From: Massospora cicadina
Lineage: Eukaryota > Entomophthoromycota > Entomophthoromycetes > Entomophthorales > Entomophthoraceae
Direction: 5' to 3'
Length of the DNA stretch: 64,000 bases
Assembly: GCA_022478985.1 (NCBI GenBank)
Contig: JAKSZP010014859.1
Span: 1 to 64,000, forward strand
Shown here: positions 1 to 10,169 of the stretch, in pieces
Layout of the letters: each line of letters starts with the position of its first letter
Position numbering within the stretch: position 1 is the stretch's first letter
Position numbers and translations under genes: made by a program
The notes under the pieces: model-generated
What the model was told of the DNA's origin: nothing
Databases searched by the model: none
The model's input: only the letters and a program-made list of their open reading frames with translations

Positions 1-522
1 TTTTTGAAGCCAGCGCCATCTTCCAATCTGACTTATAGAAATTTTGCTCACAGATACAAATTAAAGCTTATAATGAATTGGATCCAAGTGTAAATTAAAA
101 GCTACTTAAAATATATAGTGCTGAGTACACATGTTATAAATGCCTAAATAAGGAGTTTAGAATATAGTGCTGACTTCAAAAAGGGTTTTATTGAGTAGTT
201 ATAATTTCTCAATAGATTATACTCTCTAGAGCTTTTTTAAAGGAGGTTCTTTTTTTCCCAAAAAGTATTTTAATTTTATTAATTGTAAAAATTCTCTCTT
301 TATAAGCTGATTAGTATTAAGATATTGAGATTGTTGGTAAAAAGTTAATAGTATATAAGTGTAGTCTGTTATAAGAAGTAAAAAAATTAGTTAAAAAGCC
401 TTCTGATACATTAAAATATGCTAAATAGATTATAGAAAACAATATTAAATACATTAAATTATTGAAAGCATATGGTATTAAAATTAACACTAAATTGTTT
501 AGAAAGTACAAGGGTATTTAAG
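1..522. repeat. AT-rich dispersed repeat, left part of unit R1
   Basis: No gene is visible. The stretch matches, with divergence, 44085-44348 plus 44661-44730 and, more weakly, 40835-41100. Shared landmarks are a 'gcgccat' block near the left end, 'atatagtgctgagtacaca', and a polypyrimidine run followed by 'cccaaaaagtattttaatt'. Its right end ('agaaagtacaagggtattt') recurs at about 22035, just before the secreted-protein gene of R2, and in diverged form near 52100. That makes it the upstream arm of the large repeat R. Short ORFs here are low-complexity AT noise. Confidence 0.8.
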
Positions 523-527
523 AGGGG

Positions 528-1420
528 TGTCAGGAGTGTTTATAACTCTACAATTCTCAGTGAGGTGGTGCATGGTGCACAGCTCCAATTTCAGGGAACT
601 AGTCATCTGTACTAAGGTGATAATAGCCCCAGTGAGGGTACTAGAGCTAAAGTAACTTAAGGTGAGGGTGTTTAATGAGGTACAAGTTAAAAGATATCAA
701 ATAAACAACAAGTCTTGGGTGGACCCAAAGTGGATTCCATATCCAAGAAGTGATCTGGGCTGGAGTGCAAGAATGCCCCATTCTGGAGGTGACCAGGGAA
801 GCCCAGCGGTGCACCAGAAGAGAGAGTTACATTTGTGCAAATCTAATGGCTAATGTTGCACAAGACCTCCTTAATGAGGTCCGCGCACAGGTTTGCCAAA
901 GTTAACATAAAGAAAATGTAAACTAACAAGTGGTTTTTTTAGGGAGGAAGATGATCAACAAGGAAGTTTGGTCTTAAAGAAACATATTTAAATAAATTTA
1001 GGGGAGTCAGACAATTAGTGGAAGCGGTGCTAAGCCCAGGTGCACCCATGATTGCATGCTTCCATTGGGCGGGTACTATAGCTAGTAATGGATTAAACTT
1101 GTGTTATTGATTGAAGGCAAAGCTGACCCAAGTTGGAAATTTCAAAAGTTGATTAGGTTTTAAAACCCCGTTTTCTTATCAATGGAACTAAGCCATTTTG
1201 GTTAGTAAGGTAACTAGTCCATTTTAAATGCCATAGCTATAACATGGGGCTGGGTGGCATGCACTTCTCTTGACCAACCTGGGAATATCTGATCTACACC
1301 CATCGTTTGTCCAAGGTGTGCTTTAGGTCAGGGAGGTCCTGCAGCTTAACCTTTTGAGCCTCCTGATGCCCAGTCTTGCCTTGGCTGTTAATCCCCTCAA
1401 TTAAGTGATATAAACATGAA
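528..1420 (-). mobile_element. Solo LTR of the chromodomain Gypsy family
   Basis: This 893-bp block aligns along its length with the LTRs of Gypsy-2 and Gypsy-3, and is closest to the right LTR of Gypsy-2 (compare 700-890 with 15440-15600). On the + strand it starts TGTCAGGAG and ends CATGAA, where the intact family members have TGTAAGGAGAG and CATGACA. The 5-bp flanks are AGGGG (523-527) and AGAGG (1421-1425), a target-site duplication with one mismatch. Sequence on both sides belongs to R and is contiguous in R2 near 22060. The internal part of the element has been lost by LTR-LTR recombination. Confidence 0.85.
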
Positions 1421-1472
1421 AGAGGAATTTTTTTGAGTTAGTACACACATTCAGTATTTGGTATACTCAAAC

Positions 1473-1672
1473 AATATTTACACTTACCTTATTATCACCT
1501 CTCTTGCAGCTTTGGTGGCGTCAGCACCTTCCAACCTAAAGCCTGATGGCCAAGATTTAAGTAACAGTATTCAAATACATGATATGCTCTTCACCATATT
1601 GGATTTGGATTAAGAGTTATTGTGGATTTGGAAGCTGAAGTGGCTGCGGAGATTGTGGTGGGTGGTTGGTTT
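1473..1672 (+). pseudogene. Small secreted Gly/Cys-rich protein, degraded copy 1
   Basis: The frame starting 'ATT TAC ACT' gives a signal-peptide-like stretch (ITSLAALVASAPSN) and matches the copies at 22394-22612 and 52169-52386. The position that is ATG in the 52-kb copy is AAT here, so there is no start codon. A one-base deletion near 1571 breaks the frame before the Gly/Tyr-rich part. The Cys-rich end is recognisable in the DNA ('ggctgcggagattgtggtg'), but the stop codon shared by the other copies is gone. The ancestral product looks like a secreted peptide of about 70 residues. I do not recognise the family. Confidence 0.65.
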
Positions 1673-1769
1673 TTGACCAACCATCATTGACAATGTATGT
1701 TGTAGCAATTAAATGTGCTTTTACAATGAATGTTGCTTAAAAAAACTAAAGTGGAAGTATTGTGTAATA

Positions 1770-1880
1770 ATGAAAATGACTAACAAGTTTATTCCAATTG
1801 CTGCAATAATTTTGATTGTAGCCTCTTTTTCTGCTAAATCTAATGTTTCTTTCTGGAAAAGGATCTATTTGATTAAATAA
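1770..1880 (+). CDS. Small ORF, 36 aa, secreted-type peptide, copy 1
   Basis: ATG to TAA encodes 36 residues: a short polar start (MKMTNKF), a hydrophobic core (PIAAIILIVASFSA) and a short tail containing NVSFWKRIY. It looks like a signal peptide with a 12-15-residue mature part that includes a Lys-Arg pair. The same frame is kept in R2 (22719-22826) and, without its start, in R3 (60541-60666), although the surrounding DNA has accumulated indels. It lies about 100 bp downstream of the degraded secreted-protein gene and could be a separate gene or a former 3' exon. The family is unknown. Conservation across copies is the only evidence for coding. Confidence 0.45.
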   Translation: MKMTNKFIPIAAIILIVASFSAKSNVSFWKRIYLIK

Positions 1881-2322
1881 ATATGTTTATTTACAGTTTT
1901 AGTTTTATGAATACTTAAAATATATTAGTGATGAGTTTGATTAATATTGAAAGCGATTTTGTAAAGTATACCAGGTTTATTATGACATCTCTACTCTACT
2001 TATCAGATTAAGATCATCACCATAAATCAGTCTAAATGTAATACAAGTTTAAAAGACCATGTTTATATAAGTCAAGTGAGGTGAATGCTACAAACTATTA
2101 TGAGATTGGTTTATTTTAGAACTTTTAGAATATACCCTACTTTAATCCATTTACTATACCATACATCAAAAAGTTTGTTTTTATCTTTTTTGTACATATG
2201 ATTTCATAAAATAAATAATTAATAAATTTGACACCCCTAAAGTCTGATGAGTCTAGTTTATCTCATTATGATTAAACACATTTTGAAAAAAGTAAGTAAA
2301 GTTTTATAACGGGAATTATATT

Positions 2323-2360
2323 ATGGAAATTAGCTCAAATGGTTTGCCTTTGCTTAATGT
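2323..2360 (+). other. Left half of a tRNA-Ala-like relic, split by Gypsy-1
   Basis: 'attagctcaaatgg' is the acceptor/D-arm part of the tRNA-like sequence that is whole at 61089-61161. The right half (anticodon 3' side, T-arm, acceptor strand ATTCCCC) is at 7839-7873, beyond Gypsy-1. Joining the flanks reproduces the uninterrupted R3 site ('cttaatgtgtgaaagtc'). Confidence 0.6.
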
Positions 2361-2726
2361 TGTCAAACGAATTTATAATTCTGTTATAATATACTTGAAT
2401 AGTGATTCCAAGTTCAAGGAATACTCATTTTTTATCTTGATTTTAGTTGATTCCCCTAGAAAATATTAGGCACTGAAATATACAGAGAAACAAGTATAAA
2501 TACCTGCAGTGCTTATCACCATAAATCATCATGTTCAAAGATTTAATTTACTGCTGCGTTTCTTATCTTCCAGTTTTAAGAAATATCCTTCTCTGAGCGT
2601 TTTACATTATAAACACCAGGATGACTGACGCAACCGCTGAATTGATGATTTTGAAAACCCTGAGAGTTATGCTCCACCACCTGCCACCCATCGGGGAATA
2701 CACCAGAATACTCTAGTTCCATGACA
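2361..2726 (+). repeat. 5' LTR of Gypsy-1
   Basis: It aligns with 7471-7834. Shared blocks include 'agaaacaagtataaatacctgcag' split by a few mismatches, and 'aaaccctgagagtta'. The segment 'tataaatacctgcag' looks like a TATA box with its promoter context. An ATG at 2621 opens the Gag frame inside the LTR. Confidence 0.9.
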
Positions 2727-3818
2727 AATTGGTGATCCTGCCAGGGAACCTGCGAGTGCCTTCCAAAGCCAGGCTGCTACCCCCGACATTAATGAAACTC
2801 TACACAAGGCAAACCCTAGAGAAAGTTGAAAATGGTGTAATAGATGGATGGTTAGAAGCCTATAACTCCTGGTGTAATGACTATGATGTGAGTGGCCGCA
2901 AACAACTCTATGAGGTGCCCAGCCTTCTAACAGACATGGCAAGTCAGTGGCATAGTGCCAACCTCCCATTTGATACCTAGGGTGAATGGCAGGAGCGTTC
3001 CCATGCCAAGTTTCAAATATCTACCACACAACTATGAGAGAAGTTTCAGCGCATGCGCCTGAAGGATTAGGATAACCTTACCAATTCTTGGATAGATTTG
3101 AAGGCCTACTTGGACAATGGCACCAGTCTAGCAACTGAAGCTCTGATGATATGCACCAGCAGTTAATAAAATGGTTTGTTGATGCCTTAGAAGAACCATA
3201 CCTAAATGCTTTCTGGTTTCCCAACCTTCATGTGCCAACCATGCTATTGAAGTCTGCCGCCAATATTCATGCCTAGCCAGCCATCAACCTACAAGATCAA
3301 ACATTAGAAGGCTGGAGCTAAAGGAAGAAGAACCTGAGGGTGAGGATACCACAAAGTTCCAACATATCAGCCCTACCTCTGAGTTTACCACACAGATGAA
3401 TGCCCTTTCAGAGCAAGTACAACAGCTCACTATGCTAGTATAAGGACGACCCCCACGAAATAACCTTCGCTGCCACAATTATAATGAGCCTGGTCATCAT
3501 AACAGGCAGTGCCAAAACCCCTGATGGCGGTGCAAAGTGGTTTATTTAGATGGAAGGTGTCCTTCCTGAGCTAGTCAAAGAAATCACGATGCACCTCCAG
3601 CTCCTGTGCAGGCAAAATTCGCCCAGTCTGTACCCCATCAGTACCCTAATCTACCACCAATGCCTTATGGGGGAGCGCCAGTGGGACCCTATCCACCGTA
3701 TCCCTATTCATATACAACTCCACCATCAAATGAACACTATGGGATGGGGACAATACCTTACCAGCAACCCTATGTTTGGCCACCACCAGGACAGCTTTGG
3801 CCCACTCCAACAGATTGA
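2621..3818 (+). pseudogene. gag: Gypsy-1 gag: capsid, zinc knuckle, Pro-rich tail (broken)
   Basis: The frame opens with MTDATAELMILK at ATG 2621, inside the 5' LTR. It meets one TAG (2714-2716) and resumes in the same frame through 2729-2977 (LEKVENGVIDGWLEAYN, SLLTDMASQWHSANLP), which has the W-rich look of a Ty3 Gag. Stops and frameshifts follow. Around 3468-3515 a zinc knuckle reads CHNYNEPGHHNRQC: the spacing fits C-x2-C-x4-H-x4-C, but the second Cys is Tyr. A Pro/Tyr-rich tail (PPYPYSYTTPPSN) ends at 3818. Gag would form the particle and bind element RNA. This copy is non-functional. Confidence 0.8.
2729..2746 (+). other. Candidate primer-binding site of Gypsy-1
   Basis: 'ttggtgatcctgccaggg' begins two bases after the 5' LTR, where a minus-strand primer should pair. 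The 'TGG' start fits complementarity to a tRNA 3' CCA. I cannot assign the tRNA. The site would also lie within the Gag frame, so the LTR edge may be a few bases off. Confidence 0.5.
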
Positions 3819-4293
3819 GTACTCATCAGCAAAGCCTGAAAAAGAACAAGCCTGACAACTCCTGCTGGCAGAGATATATGCTGCTGAAAAACGGAAACAA
3901 GGAGAATTAGCAAGCCACAATATATATGACCCAACTAAAAGAATGAGAATTGATGACATTTTGTATCCAGAGCAGAAAAAACCCAACGAACCACATGGAG
4001 TACCTATGGAAGAATATGATGAACCCAGAAGAAAAATTAAGATGATACATCTCACCAATTACCAGAATTTTCCAAGCAGGCTATGGAAAACCTGCAGCCC
4101 CAACACAACCCGAGTAATACAGCAGTTGTCCCTACAGAAACCCATCAAGTAGTAAAGAAAACAACTGCCACACAATTTTGAGTACCACAACAACCTATGG
4201 TACCAAATCTTAACACAGTGTCATACCAACCTAAAGGGGTCTCAGCTACCAAGATTTTAGAAGAGCCGTTATCCCAGTACCCCTTGAGGACCT

Positions 4294-4770
4294 GTGCAAG
4301 TCCAGTCCGGCACTATAGCAAGACCTTCATCAAGCCATCGGTCTAACCCAGCTTTGAAATGGAGGCCCAAAATAGGAGTCCTTACACACCAATACAGGAG
4401 CACCCCGCACCATGAGGTCCCTCTTTGGATTTTCAGTGCCTATCTTTTTGATACAGGTTCTTCAGCGAATATTGTAACAAAAAAGTTCCTTCTGGACATT
4501 GGATATGAGGACATCATTCAGAGTGACATGGTCTTCCTGAAGGCTGGTGGAACTCAACAATCTTGTTGTGGTCAAGTATTTGACCTTCCTGTGGTGAAAG
4601 CTGGAAAAATTAGCTATATTGATGCAGTAGTATTTGATCACAACCACTTCCAGTTGTTGATTTACAAGCAGGCACTAAAGGAGTTTGGAATACATGCCAA
4701 CTTTGAATCAAACCAATGTTTTATGCGGACAGAAAAAGTAATAAAGCCACTTAATGTTACATATTTTTAA
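4294..4770 (+). pseudogene. pol: Gypsy-1 retropepsin (aspartic protease) segment
   Basis: This 158-codon open stretch contains the retropepsin active site DTGSSANIV at 4450-4476, with flap- and core-like sequence after it (FLKAGGTQQSCCGQVFDLPV, FDHNHFQLLI). The protease would cut Gag-Pol into mature proteins. The domain itself is unbroken. It is separated from Gag by degraded linker (about 3820-4290), and a frame change at about 4754-4770 leads toward RT. An Asp-Thr-Gly-Ser-Ser site followed by hydrophobic residues is diagnostic of the family. Confidence 0.85.
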
Positions 4771-4969
4771 CCCAAAAAGACCATCAGACACCCTGGCGCA
4801 GCTGTCTACCTACTGGTGTGATGAGTTAACAGAAAAAATTAATGCCCTAACCCACTTGGAGGATCAGCAAAAGGCAGATCTATCACAACTACTCAGACAA
4901 TTTGAGACACTTTTCTGCCATGAGGGTGATGACCTTCTCTTCTCAACATTAGGGTTCACACCAGATTGA

Positions 4970-6230
4970 TGTCAGTGATGCTAAACCCACTGCAATATAA
5001 CCCTACCGCCTGCCCCAAGCATGAGAAAAATTTGTTGAAGAAGAAATCAAGAAAGATCTAGCCAGTGGCCTCATTCGCCCCTCTCAAACACCATGGGCGT
5101 TCCATGTCATAGCTGTCCCCAAAAAGAATGGAAAACTCCGCTTGTGCGTTGACTACATTTTTCTAGACAGAGCAACAAAGAAAAATGCATACCTAATGCC
5201 ACTGATCACAGACATTTTCAATGCCATGGGAGGCGCATAGTACTCTACCAATATCGATTTGTTCTCTGGATACTATCAACTGGCAATGGAGGAAGAGTCT
5301 ATCCCAAAAGTGGCGTTCATCATTACATTGGAAAGTTTAATTGCACTCAAATGCCCTTTTTGTATTACTGGAGCTCCTAGAACCTTCCAAAAGTTTATGG
5401 ATGAATTATTCCATGGATTAACCAGTCAGTGTGTAACTGTTTACCTTGATGATATAACCATCTATTTCACTGATTTCAATCAACACCTGCAGGACCCAGG
5501 AGTAGTACTTTATTGGATTAGGTAAGCAAACCATGGCATCAATGAGTAAAAGATGATACTCTGCACTAGAGAGCTGAAGCTGCTAGGGCACATTATCTCT
5601 CCAGAAGGAAAACGCACTGACCCCTCTAAGGTGGAAGCCATTTCAACATGCCCATCCCAAACAATGCAACTGAACTCCTTAGCTTTCTGGGAACTGTCAA
5701 CTACTATCAGGCCTTTATTTCAAACTTCAGCAAGGTAGCTGCTCCATTGTACTGACTCCAGAAGAAGGGAACCCCTTGGGACTTCAATGATGATGCCCAC
5801 CAGAGTTTTGTCATCCTGAGAAATGTATTAGCTTAAGCTCCCATTTTAATTTTCCTCAACTTTGATAAAAATTTATGGTGTTCAAAGATGCCAGTGATTC
5901 AGCCATTGGGGCTGTGCCTACAAAGCTACGAGGAAACAAGTACCTACCTGTTGAATTTATCTTCAAGAAATTTGCCCCAGCGGAATACAACTACTAAACA
6001 TATGAGAAAGAGATTCTGGATGTGGTGTTCTCTCTTTGCAAATTCCAAAATTATCTGTTGGACTGGTGGGTAACAGTATTACTGATAACTCAGATGTAAG
6101 TTTTCTTCTAAATAATCCCATCCCAAATGGGCGCCGGGTATGTTGGAGATATGAGCTAATGGAGTTTGATTTTAAAATTTGTGCACTTTCCTGGATGACT
6201 TAACGCAGTAGCAGATGGATTATAAAGAAT
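4970..6230 (+). pseudogene. pol: Gypsy-1 reverse transcriptase and RNase H
   Basis: RT motifs run in order. ASGLIRPSQTPW and VPKKNGKLRLCVDY fall near 5065-5155, followed by a premature TAG (5238-5240). NIDLFSGYYQLAMEEESI is near 5250-5300, where the first catalytic Asp is kept, and the YLDD box is at 5442-5453. The thumb/connection (LKLLGHIISPEGKRTDPSKVEAI) is near 5575-5645. RNase H remains are visible at 5880-6230 but shift frame several times. RT would copy element RNA into cDNA. Both catalytic boxes are intact by sequence, but at least five stops or frameshifts make this a pseudogene. Confidence 0.85.
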
Positions 6231-6419
6231 CCACAATAACCCAGATGGGCCAGAAATCTTCCATATGGGGGAGATTGATTTTGAGAATGAGCTCCTGCAG
6301 ATATGGAAGTTTCTAGAGGATTTTGAAGTACTAAATGATATCCAGATTATACCATCATTTAAAAAACGTTGTTTAAAATTTTAACATTTTAAGGGAACCT
6401 ATATGTACGTACCAAGGGA

Positions 6420-7460
6420 TCAGTGGCCCAGGTGGTTCCAAGAAGCCAACACGTGCAGTGGATGAAGGAGGCTCATGATGACACTGGACACTTTGGAGTA
6501 AAAGCTACCTGGTTGAGACTCTTCGCTGTATACTGGTGGACAAATGCCTACACTGAAGTTAGCAACTATGTATCCACATGCCATGCCTTCCAAGACTTTA
6601 CTAAGTCACCAGGTGCCCAGAAACCCCTGAACCCTATAGCAACACCTGGTCTAATTGAGATGTGGGGCCTCGATTTTAAGGGATCTTTAAGGGTTGCCAC
6701 TGATGGATCAAAGTATTTTTGTAGGCACTGAATATTTCAGCCGTTGGCTTGTTGCTAAAGCGGTTACTTAAGCTGATGCATCCACCACAGTCCAGTTCCT
6801 ATATGAAGAGATATTTACTATCTATGGACTACCTTGGCTTATCCTGACTGGCTGGGGATCACATTTCAATAATAAATTAATTGAGGAAATGTTGGCCCAG
6901 GTACACAATTGTCACTCCATGACAACAGCATACAACCCTCAGTGTAATGGATTAACGGAACAGATGAATCAAACACTGATGCATGCCCTGGAACGGAGCA
7001 TCACTGACAACCCTGATAAATGGCCTAAACGCTTACCCGCCATCCTTTGGGCATATCAACCAAAATCCATAGTATTACCAAGCGTACACCATTTGAATTA
7101 CCGTTTATAATAGAATTACAGCCCAACCCAATAGCCAATCAACTCAACAACTATTTACCATCAACCCACCACTTAAACAGTCTGACATAGAAACTGGTAC
7201 AAGATCATGCCCATCAAATTAAGACCACTATGACAACCACCTCAAAACCCTTTAGGTTTTTACAGTTAAGGACCCAGCTCTCCTTTATAAAAATAAACTT
7301 ATATACTCACGCTTTAAGAAAACTTACTCACATCTCAAAGGGCCGTTTATAGTTACCAAAGTACTCCCCTATAAAAACTTCAACCTAAAAATCCTTAATG
7401 GAGTGCCATATCAGTCAACATCAATGGCAACCGTCTTAAACTTTAACAGTATAAAAATTA
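6420..7460 (+). pseudogene. pol: Gypsy-1 integrase
   Basis: The zinc-binding region HDDTGHFGVKATWLRL...STCHAF keeps both His, but the last Cys is Phe. The core shows WGLDFKG with the first Asp near 6667. The region around 6838-6865 reads ILTGWGSHF where an ILTD-type motif is expected, so the second catalytic Asp is Gly. The Glu is kept in YNPQCNGLTEQMNQTL near 6930-6975. The C-terminal part (7280-7430, HLKGPFIVTKVL) follows without a chromodomain. Loss of the second Asp alone would inactivate strand transfer. Stops at 6729 and after 7100 break the frame as well. Confidence 0.8.
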
Positions 7461-7470
7461 ATAGAGGGAT
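7459..7470 (+). other. Polypurine tract of Gypsy-1
   Basis: 'taatagagggat' sits directly before the 3' LTR and would prime plus-strand cDNA. It is short for a polypurine tract, but its position is exact. Confidence 0.6.
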
Positions 7471-7834
7471 TGTCAAACGAAAAAATAATTCCGTTATAAT
7501 CCACTTGAAGAGTAATTCCACATTTGAGAAATATTCATCTTTTAACTTGATATTAGTTGATTCCCTAGAAAATTCCAGGCACCAAAATATACTGAGAAAC
7601 AAGTATAAATACCTGCAGTTCTTATCACAATAAAAAATCATATTTTAAATTTTAATTTACTGCTGTGTTTCTTATCTTCCATTTCTAAAAATATCCTTCC
7701 CTGGGCATTTTAAGTCATAAACACCCAGGATGACTGATGCTGACAACTGAATGACAATCCTGAAAACCCTGAGAGTTACACTCCACCACCTGCCACCCAT
7801 CAGGAAATATACCAGAATTCCCTAGTTCCCAACA
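7471..7834 (+). repeat. 3' LTR of Gypsy-1
   Basis: It pairs with 2361-2726 from TGTCAAACG to CCCAACA. Scattered substitutions and small indels between the two LTRs mean the insertion is old. The LTR copy of the Gag start (ATG near 7729) is followed quickly by stops. Confidence 0.9.
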
Positions 7835-7873
7835 CTGTGTGAAAGTCATGGGGATTGATACCCTGATTCCCCA

Positions 7874-8577
7874 ACTTTTGACATGGATATGTCTTATCAC
7901 TGGTCTTAAGTTCAAGACCTGAGTTATTAAATGATATCATAGCATTATAAGCCTTTAGTAATTTATGGTAATTAATAAGTTTAGTATTTGATAATCAAAC
8001 TAATTAAATCAACTAAGTAAATAAATTTAAATAAAAGTTTTGTAGATGTCAATTAGTAATTTATTACTGATAATCAAAACAATTTAAATCAATAAAATAA
8101 ATAAATTAAATGAGGTATTGTAGATGGTGATTAGTATGTTTATTATCTAATAAAATTAACCAAATCAGCAAAATAAATAGATTAAATGAAGTATTATAGA
8201 TGGCAATTAGTATATATAGTATGTAATAATTGAACCAATTAAATCAACTAACATTATACATATATATAAAATAAAGTATTGTAGATGGCCTTTAGTAAGT
8301 TTAGTATGTTATAAGTAAACTAATTAAATCAACTATTTAGATAGATTAAATTAAGTATTGTTGATGGCTATCATTAGTTTTAGTATGATATTGGACCAAT
8401 CAAATTTAGAAAAATAAATAAAACCAAGTATTGTATATAGCCATTGTTAATTTTAGTATGAAATTGGTACAATCAATTTACAGAAATAACCATTAATCTC
8501 TTACTTAAAATCATTTAGCCTATCTAACAAAACAAATAATATCAAACTGCTCATCCAAAATAATATATTAATCTAAT
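7874..8577. repeat. AT-rich tandem repeats of R1, ~80-bp diverged units
   Basis: No gene is seen. From about 7960 a unit of roughly 75-85 bp recurs with divergence: 'gta(t)tgtagatgg..attagta.gttta', then 'aaccaattaaatcaac', then 'aaataaatagattaaat'. The same arrays occur at 41560-42340 and 61250-61790, with a variant at 40260-40560. The left end ('gacatggatatgtcttatcac') aligns with 61168 and 41480. Confidence 0.8.
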
Positions 8578-8593
8578 TATAGTCTTAAATACC

Positions 8594-9154
8594 TGGAACG
8601 CTGTTCCACCGCCTGGAGAAGTGCCCCACCTCTAAAGTGATATGGCGCGAAGTTCAACGTCTGCTGGGCCAGGATCAAACGCATCTTTTCAGTCTGTCAA
8701 GAGATATGTTTGCTTTATAAATGGCCTCCCCCCTTCCACCATCCCTCCATGCTCTGGTGGTTGCAATCGCCATGTGGATTATCCACATGATTGTCTTGGA
8801 TTCCATCGCTGGCTCCATCCCCACCCTCCCAGAAGCTGTCCACAGATTCTGGTCTCTTTTGGTGGACCACTTTCAAGCGTGGATGTTTGGATACCTCCCA
8901 CCGCGTTGCCAACAGCTGGTCTCCTCCTGGTTCCCAGTCTGGTTCATCAAATCAGACCCCTTCCTCCACACGTGCTCAGTAGTGGCTACAGCCCCTTCAC
9001 ACGTTCCCTCCCCTCCCCATAAGTGGCGTTCCCGCTGGCAACAAGAGATAGCATCGCTTCTCTGGGGTGCCTCCCCTGGTACTATGTTTGTCTTTCCTGA
9101 GTCATATTTGGAAGTGTCCGTCCCATGGTCGGCCTTCCCCACAATAAATTTTAA
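8594..9154 (+). mobile_element. 561-bp GC-rich retroinsertion with 16-bp TSD
   Basis: The 16-bp word tatagtcttaaatacc is repeated exactly at 8578-8593 and 9155-9170. The uninterrupted site is seen at about 42430-42460 and 61855-61880. The insert is far more GC-rich than its surroundings and ends 'acaataaattttaa', a tail fitting target-primed reverse transcription. No LTR, terminal inverted repeat or tRNA-like head is evident. It is either a retroposed mRNA or a 5'-truncated LINE of a family not otherwise present here. Confidence 0.85.
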
Positions 9155-9221
9155 TATAGTCTTAAATACCATTTTTATATCTTATATTATTTATATTTGT
9201 CTTTCTATGATTGAAAGATAA
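8721..9221 (+). CDS. 166-codon ORF in the retroinsertion, unknown
   Basis: ATG 8721 opens a frame that stays open through the insert and runs past its right TSD, so the last ~22 residues (NTIFISYIIYICLSMIER) come from the AT-rich flank. The N-terminal part is hydrophobic (LHALVVAIAMWIIHMIVLDSI). The middle is rich in Trp and Pro (FWSLLVDHFQAWMFGYLPP). Short frames in other phases also cover this region. I recognise no domain. The frame could be chance openness in a GC-rich insert. Its clean 5' boundary and lack of stops keep it on the list. Confidence 0.3.
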   Translation: MASPLPPSLHALVVAIAMWIIHMIVLDSIAGSIPTLPEAVHRFWSLLVDHFQAWMFGYLPPRCQQLVSSWFPVWFIKSDPFLHTCSVVATAPSHVPSPPHKWRSRWQQEIASLLWGASPGTMFVFPESYLEVSVPWSAFPTINFNIVLNTIFISYIIYICLSMIER

Positions 9222-10169
9222 GGAAAACCACCCTGTGTTGATTCTCCATATTCATAATTTTAATAGGTTTGGTCATTTTTGGTCTATTTTTAGGAGGCAT
9301 TATTAAACAGATATCTATAGTGATAAAAGCAAGTGTGTGTGCTTGTGCGCAATGACCAGCCAAAGCTATGGCATACAGAGTTTTGAAATTTGGCTATAGG
9401 TGGATGATAAAAGGGGTTTTTGTGCACCTCAAAGCTAGATCTTTAATTTTCATAAAAAAGTAAAAAGCTCATATGTAAGAAGTAGAACTTTTATATATAT
9501 TTTGATAGAATTCATTTTTATTGTTACAGCTGAGAAGTTTAAAATTTGGTTGATAGAAAAGGTTAGGTAGTTTGGCAAACAGTTGGTGGTTATGATTGGT
9601 TAATAAGTTTGATGATTCTAGTAAGCAGTTATTGATTGGTTGATTCAATGAGTTTATTGGTTTTGGTAAGTTGATGATGGTTTTTGGTTTTTTTTGGTGA
9701 TTTAAAAGTTCAACTATTGGTTTTGGCTGGTTGATAGTTAGTGGATTTAGAGTTGATTTGATAGGCTCAATGGTTTCAGGTGGATGGTTAATTTTTTAGT
9801 TAAATATGGAGTTGTTTAATTGGGTTTGGCTGAGTGGTTGGTAATTAAACAACTTTGAAAAAGGAGAAGGCTCTCAATTTGACTTATACATATTTTTTCT
9901 ATGTTTTTTATTTCTTGCATAACCCTGAAACTACTAGACCAATTCATAAATTTTATAAAAAATAGAGGTTCTCCAGCTTAAGCTCTTTTTACTTTTGTGA
10001 GTATTGGTCCAGTATCTGACAATTAATTTAGTATGTATATTAAAATGGACCAGAAGCAATGAATTTGATTGTGGGAATGTTCATTGCTGGATAAGCTTAA
10101 TTCTGGCATTGGTGAAGCGGTAGTTTTAATTTACCTTTTGCATAATATATGTCCTATAGCTCAGGATAT
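9171..10169. repeat. AT- and GT-rich part of R1
   Basis: No gene is seen. The block is collinear with 42450-43460: 'gataaaagcaagtgtgtgtgc', the 'aactatggcatacaaagct'-type segment, and then a GT-rich stretch (9530-9850) built from 'ttggttgatt' words. Those words are the reverse complement of the 'aatcaaccaa'-type words in the tandem arrays to its left. It ends 'tatgtcctatagctcaggatat' where Gypsy-2 begins. At 43435 the same phrase continues 'gttcaaaatccagg', which is absent here. Confidence 0.75.

Larger units (their letters stand above)
1421..2360. repeat. Middle part of R1, carrying two small ORFs
   Basis: The stretch is collinear with 22060-23290 in R2 (minus the SINE dimer) and with 52110-52443 plus 60477-61110 in R3. 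It holds the degraded secreted-protein gene at 1473-1672 and the small ORF at 1770-1880. About 480 bp of AT-rich non-coding sequence follows, with the shared phrase 'ataccaggtttattatgacatc'. It ends inside the tRNA-like relic that Gypsy-1 interrupts. Confidence 0.8.
2361..7834 (+). mobile_element. Gypsy-1, Ty3/Gypsy LTR retrotransposon without a chromodomain
   Basis: This is a complete but mutated element of 5.47 kb bounded by LTRs of 366 and 364 bp that start TGTCAAACG and end ACA. The order is gag, protease, RT, RNase H, integrase, the usual Ty3/Gypsy order. The flanks are ATGT (2357-2360) and CTGT (7835-7838), an imperfect 4-bp duplication, or 5 bp if read AATGT/ACTGT. The empty site is present in R3 near 61118-61130. 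Many stops and frameshifts show it cannot encode its own proteins now. The C-terminal integrase region ends in the PPT with no chromodomain, unlike Gypsy-2 and Gypsy-3. Confidence 0.9.

Noticed and set aside
2667..2969. 100-codon minus-strand frame with many His and Trp
   Set aside because: It is antisense to Gypsy-1 Gag, which is supported by frame continuity and position.
7960..8480. CRISPR array
   Set aside because: The ~80-bp units are adjacent, diverged and AT-rich, without constant repeats and unique spacers. The context is eukaryotic.
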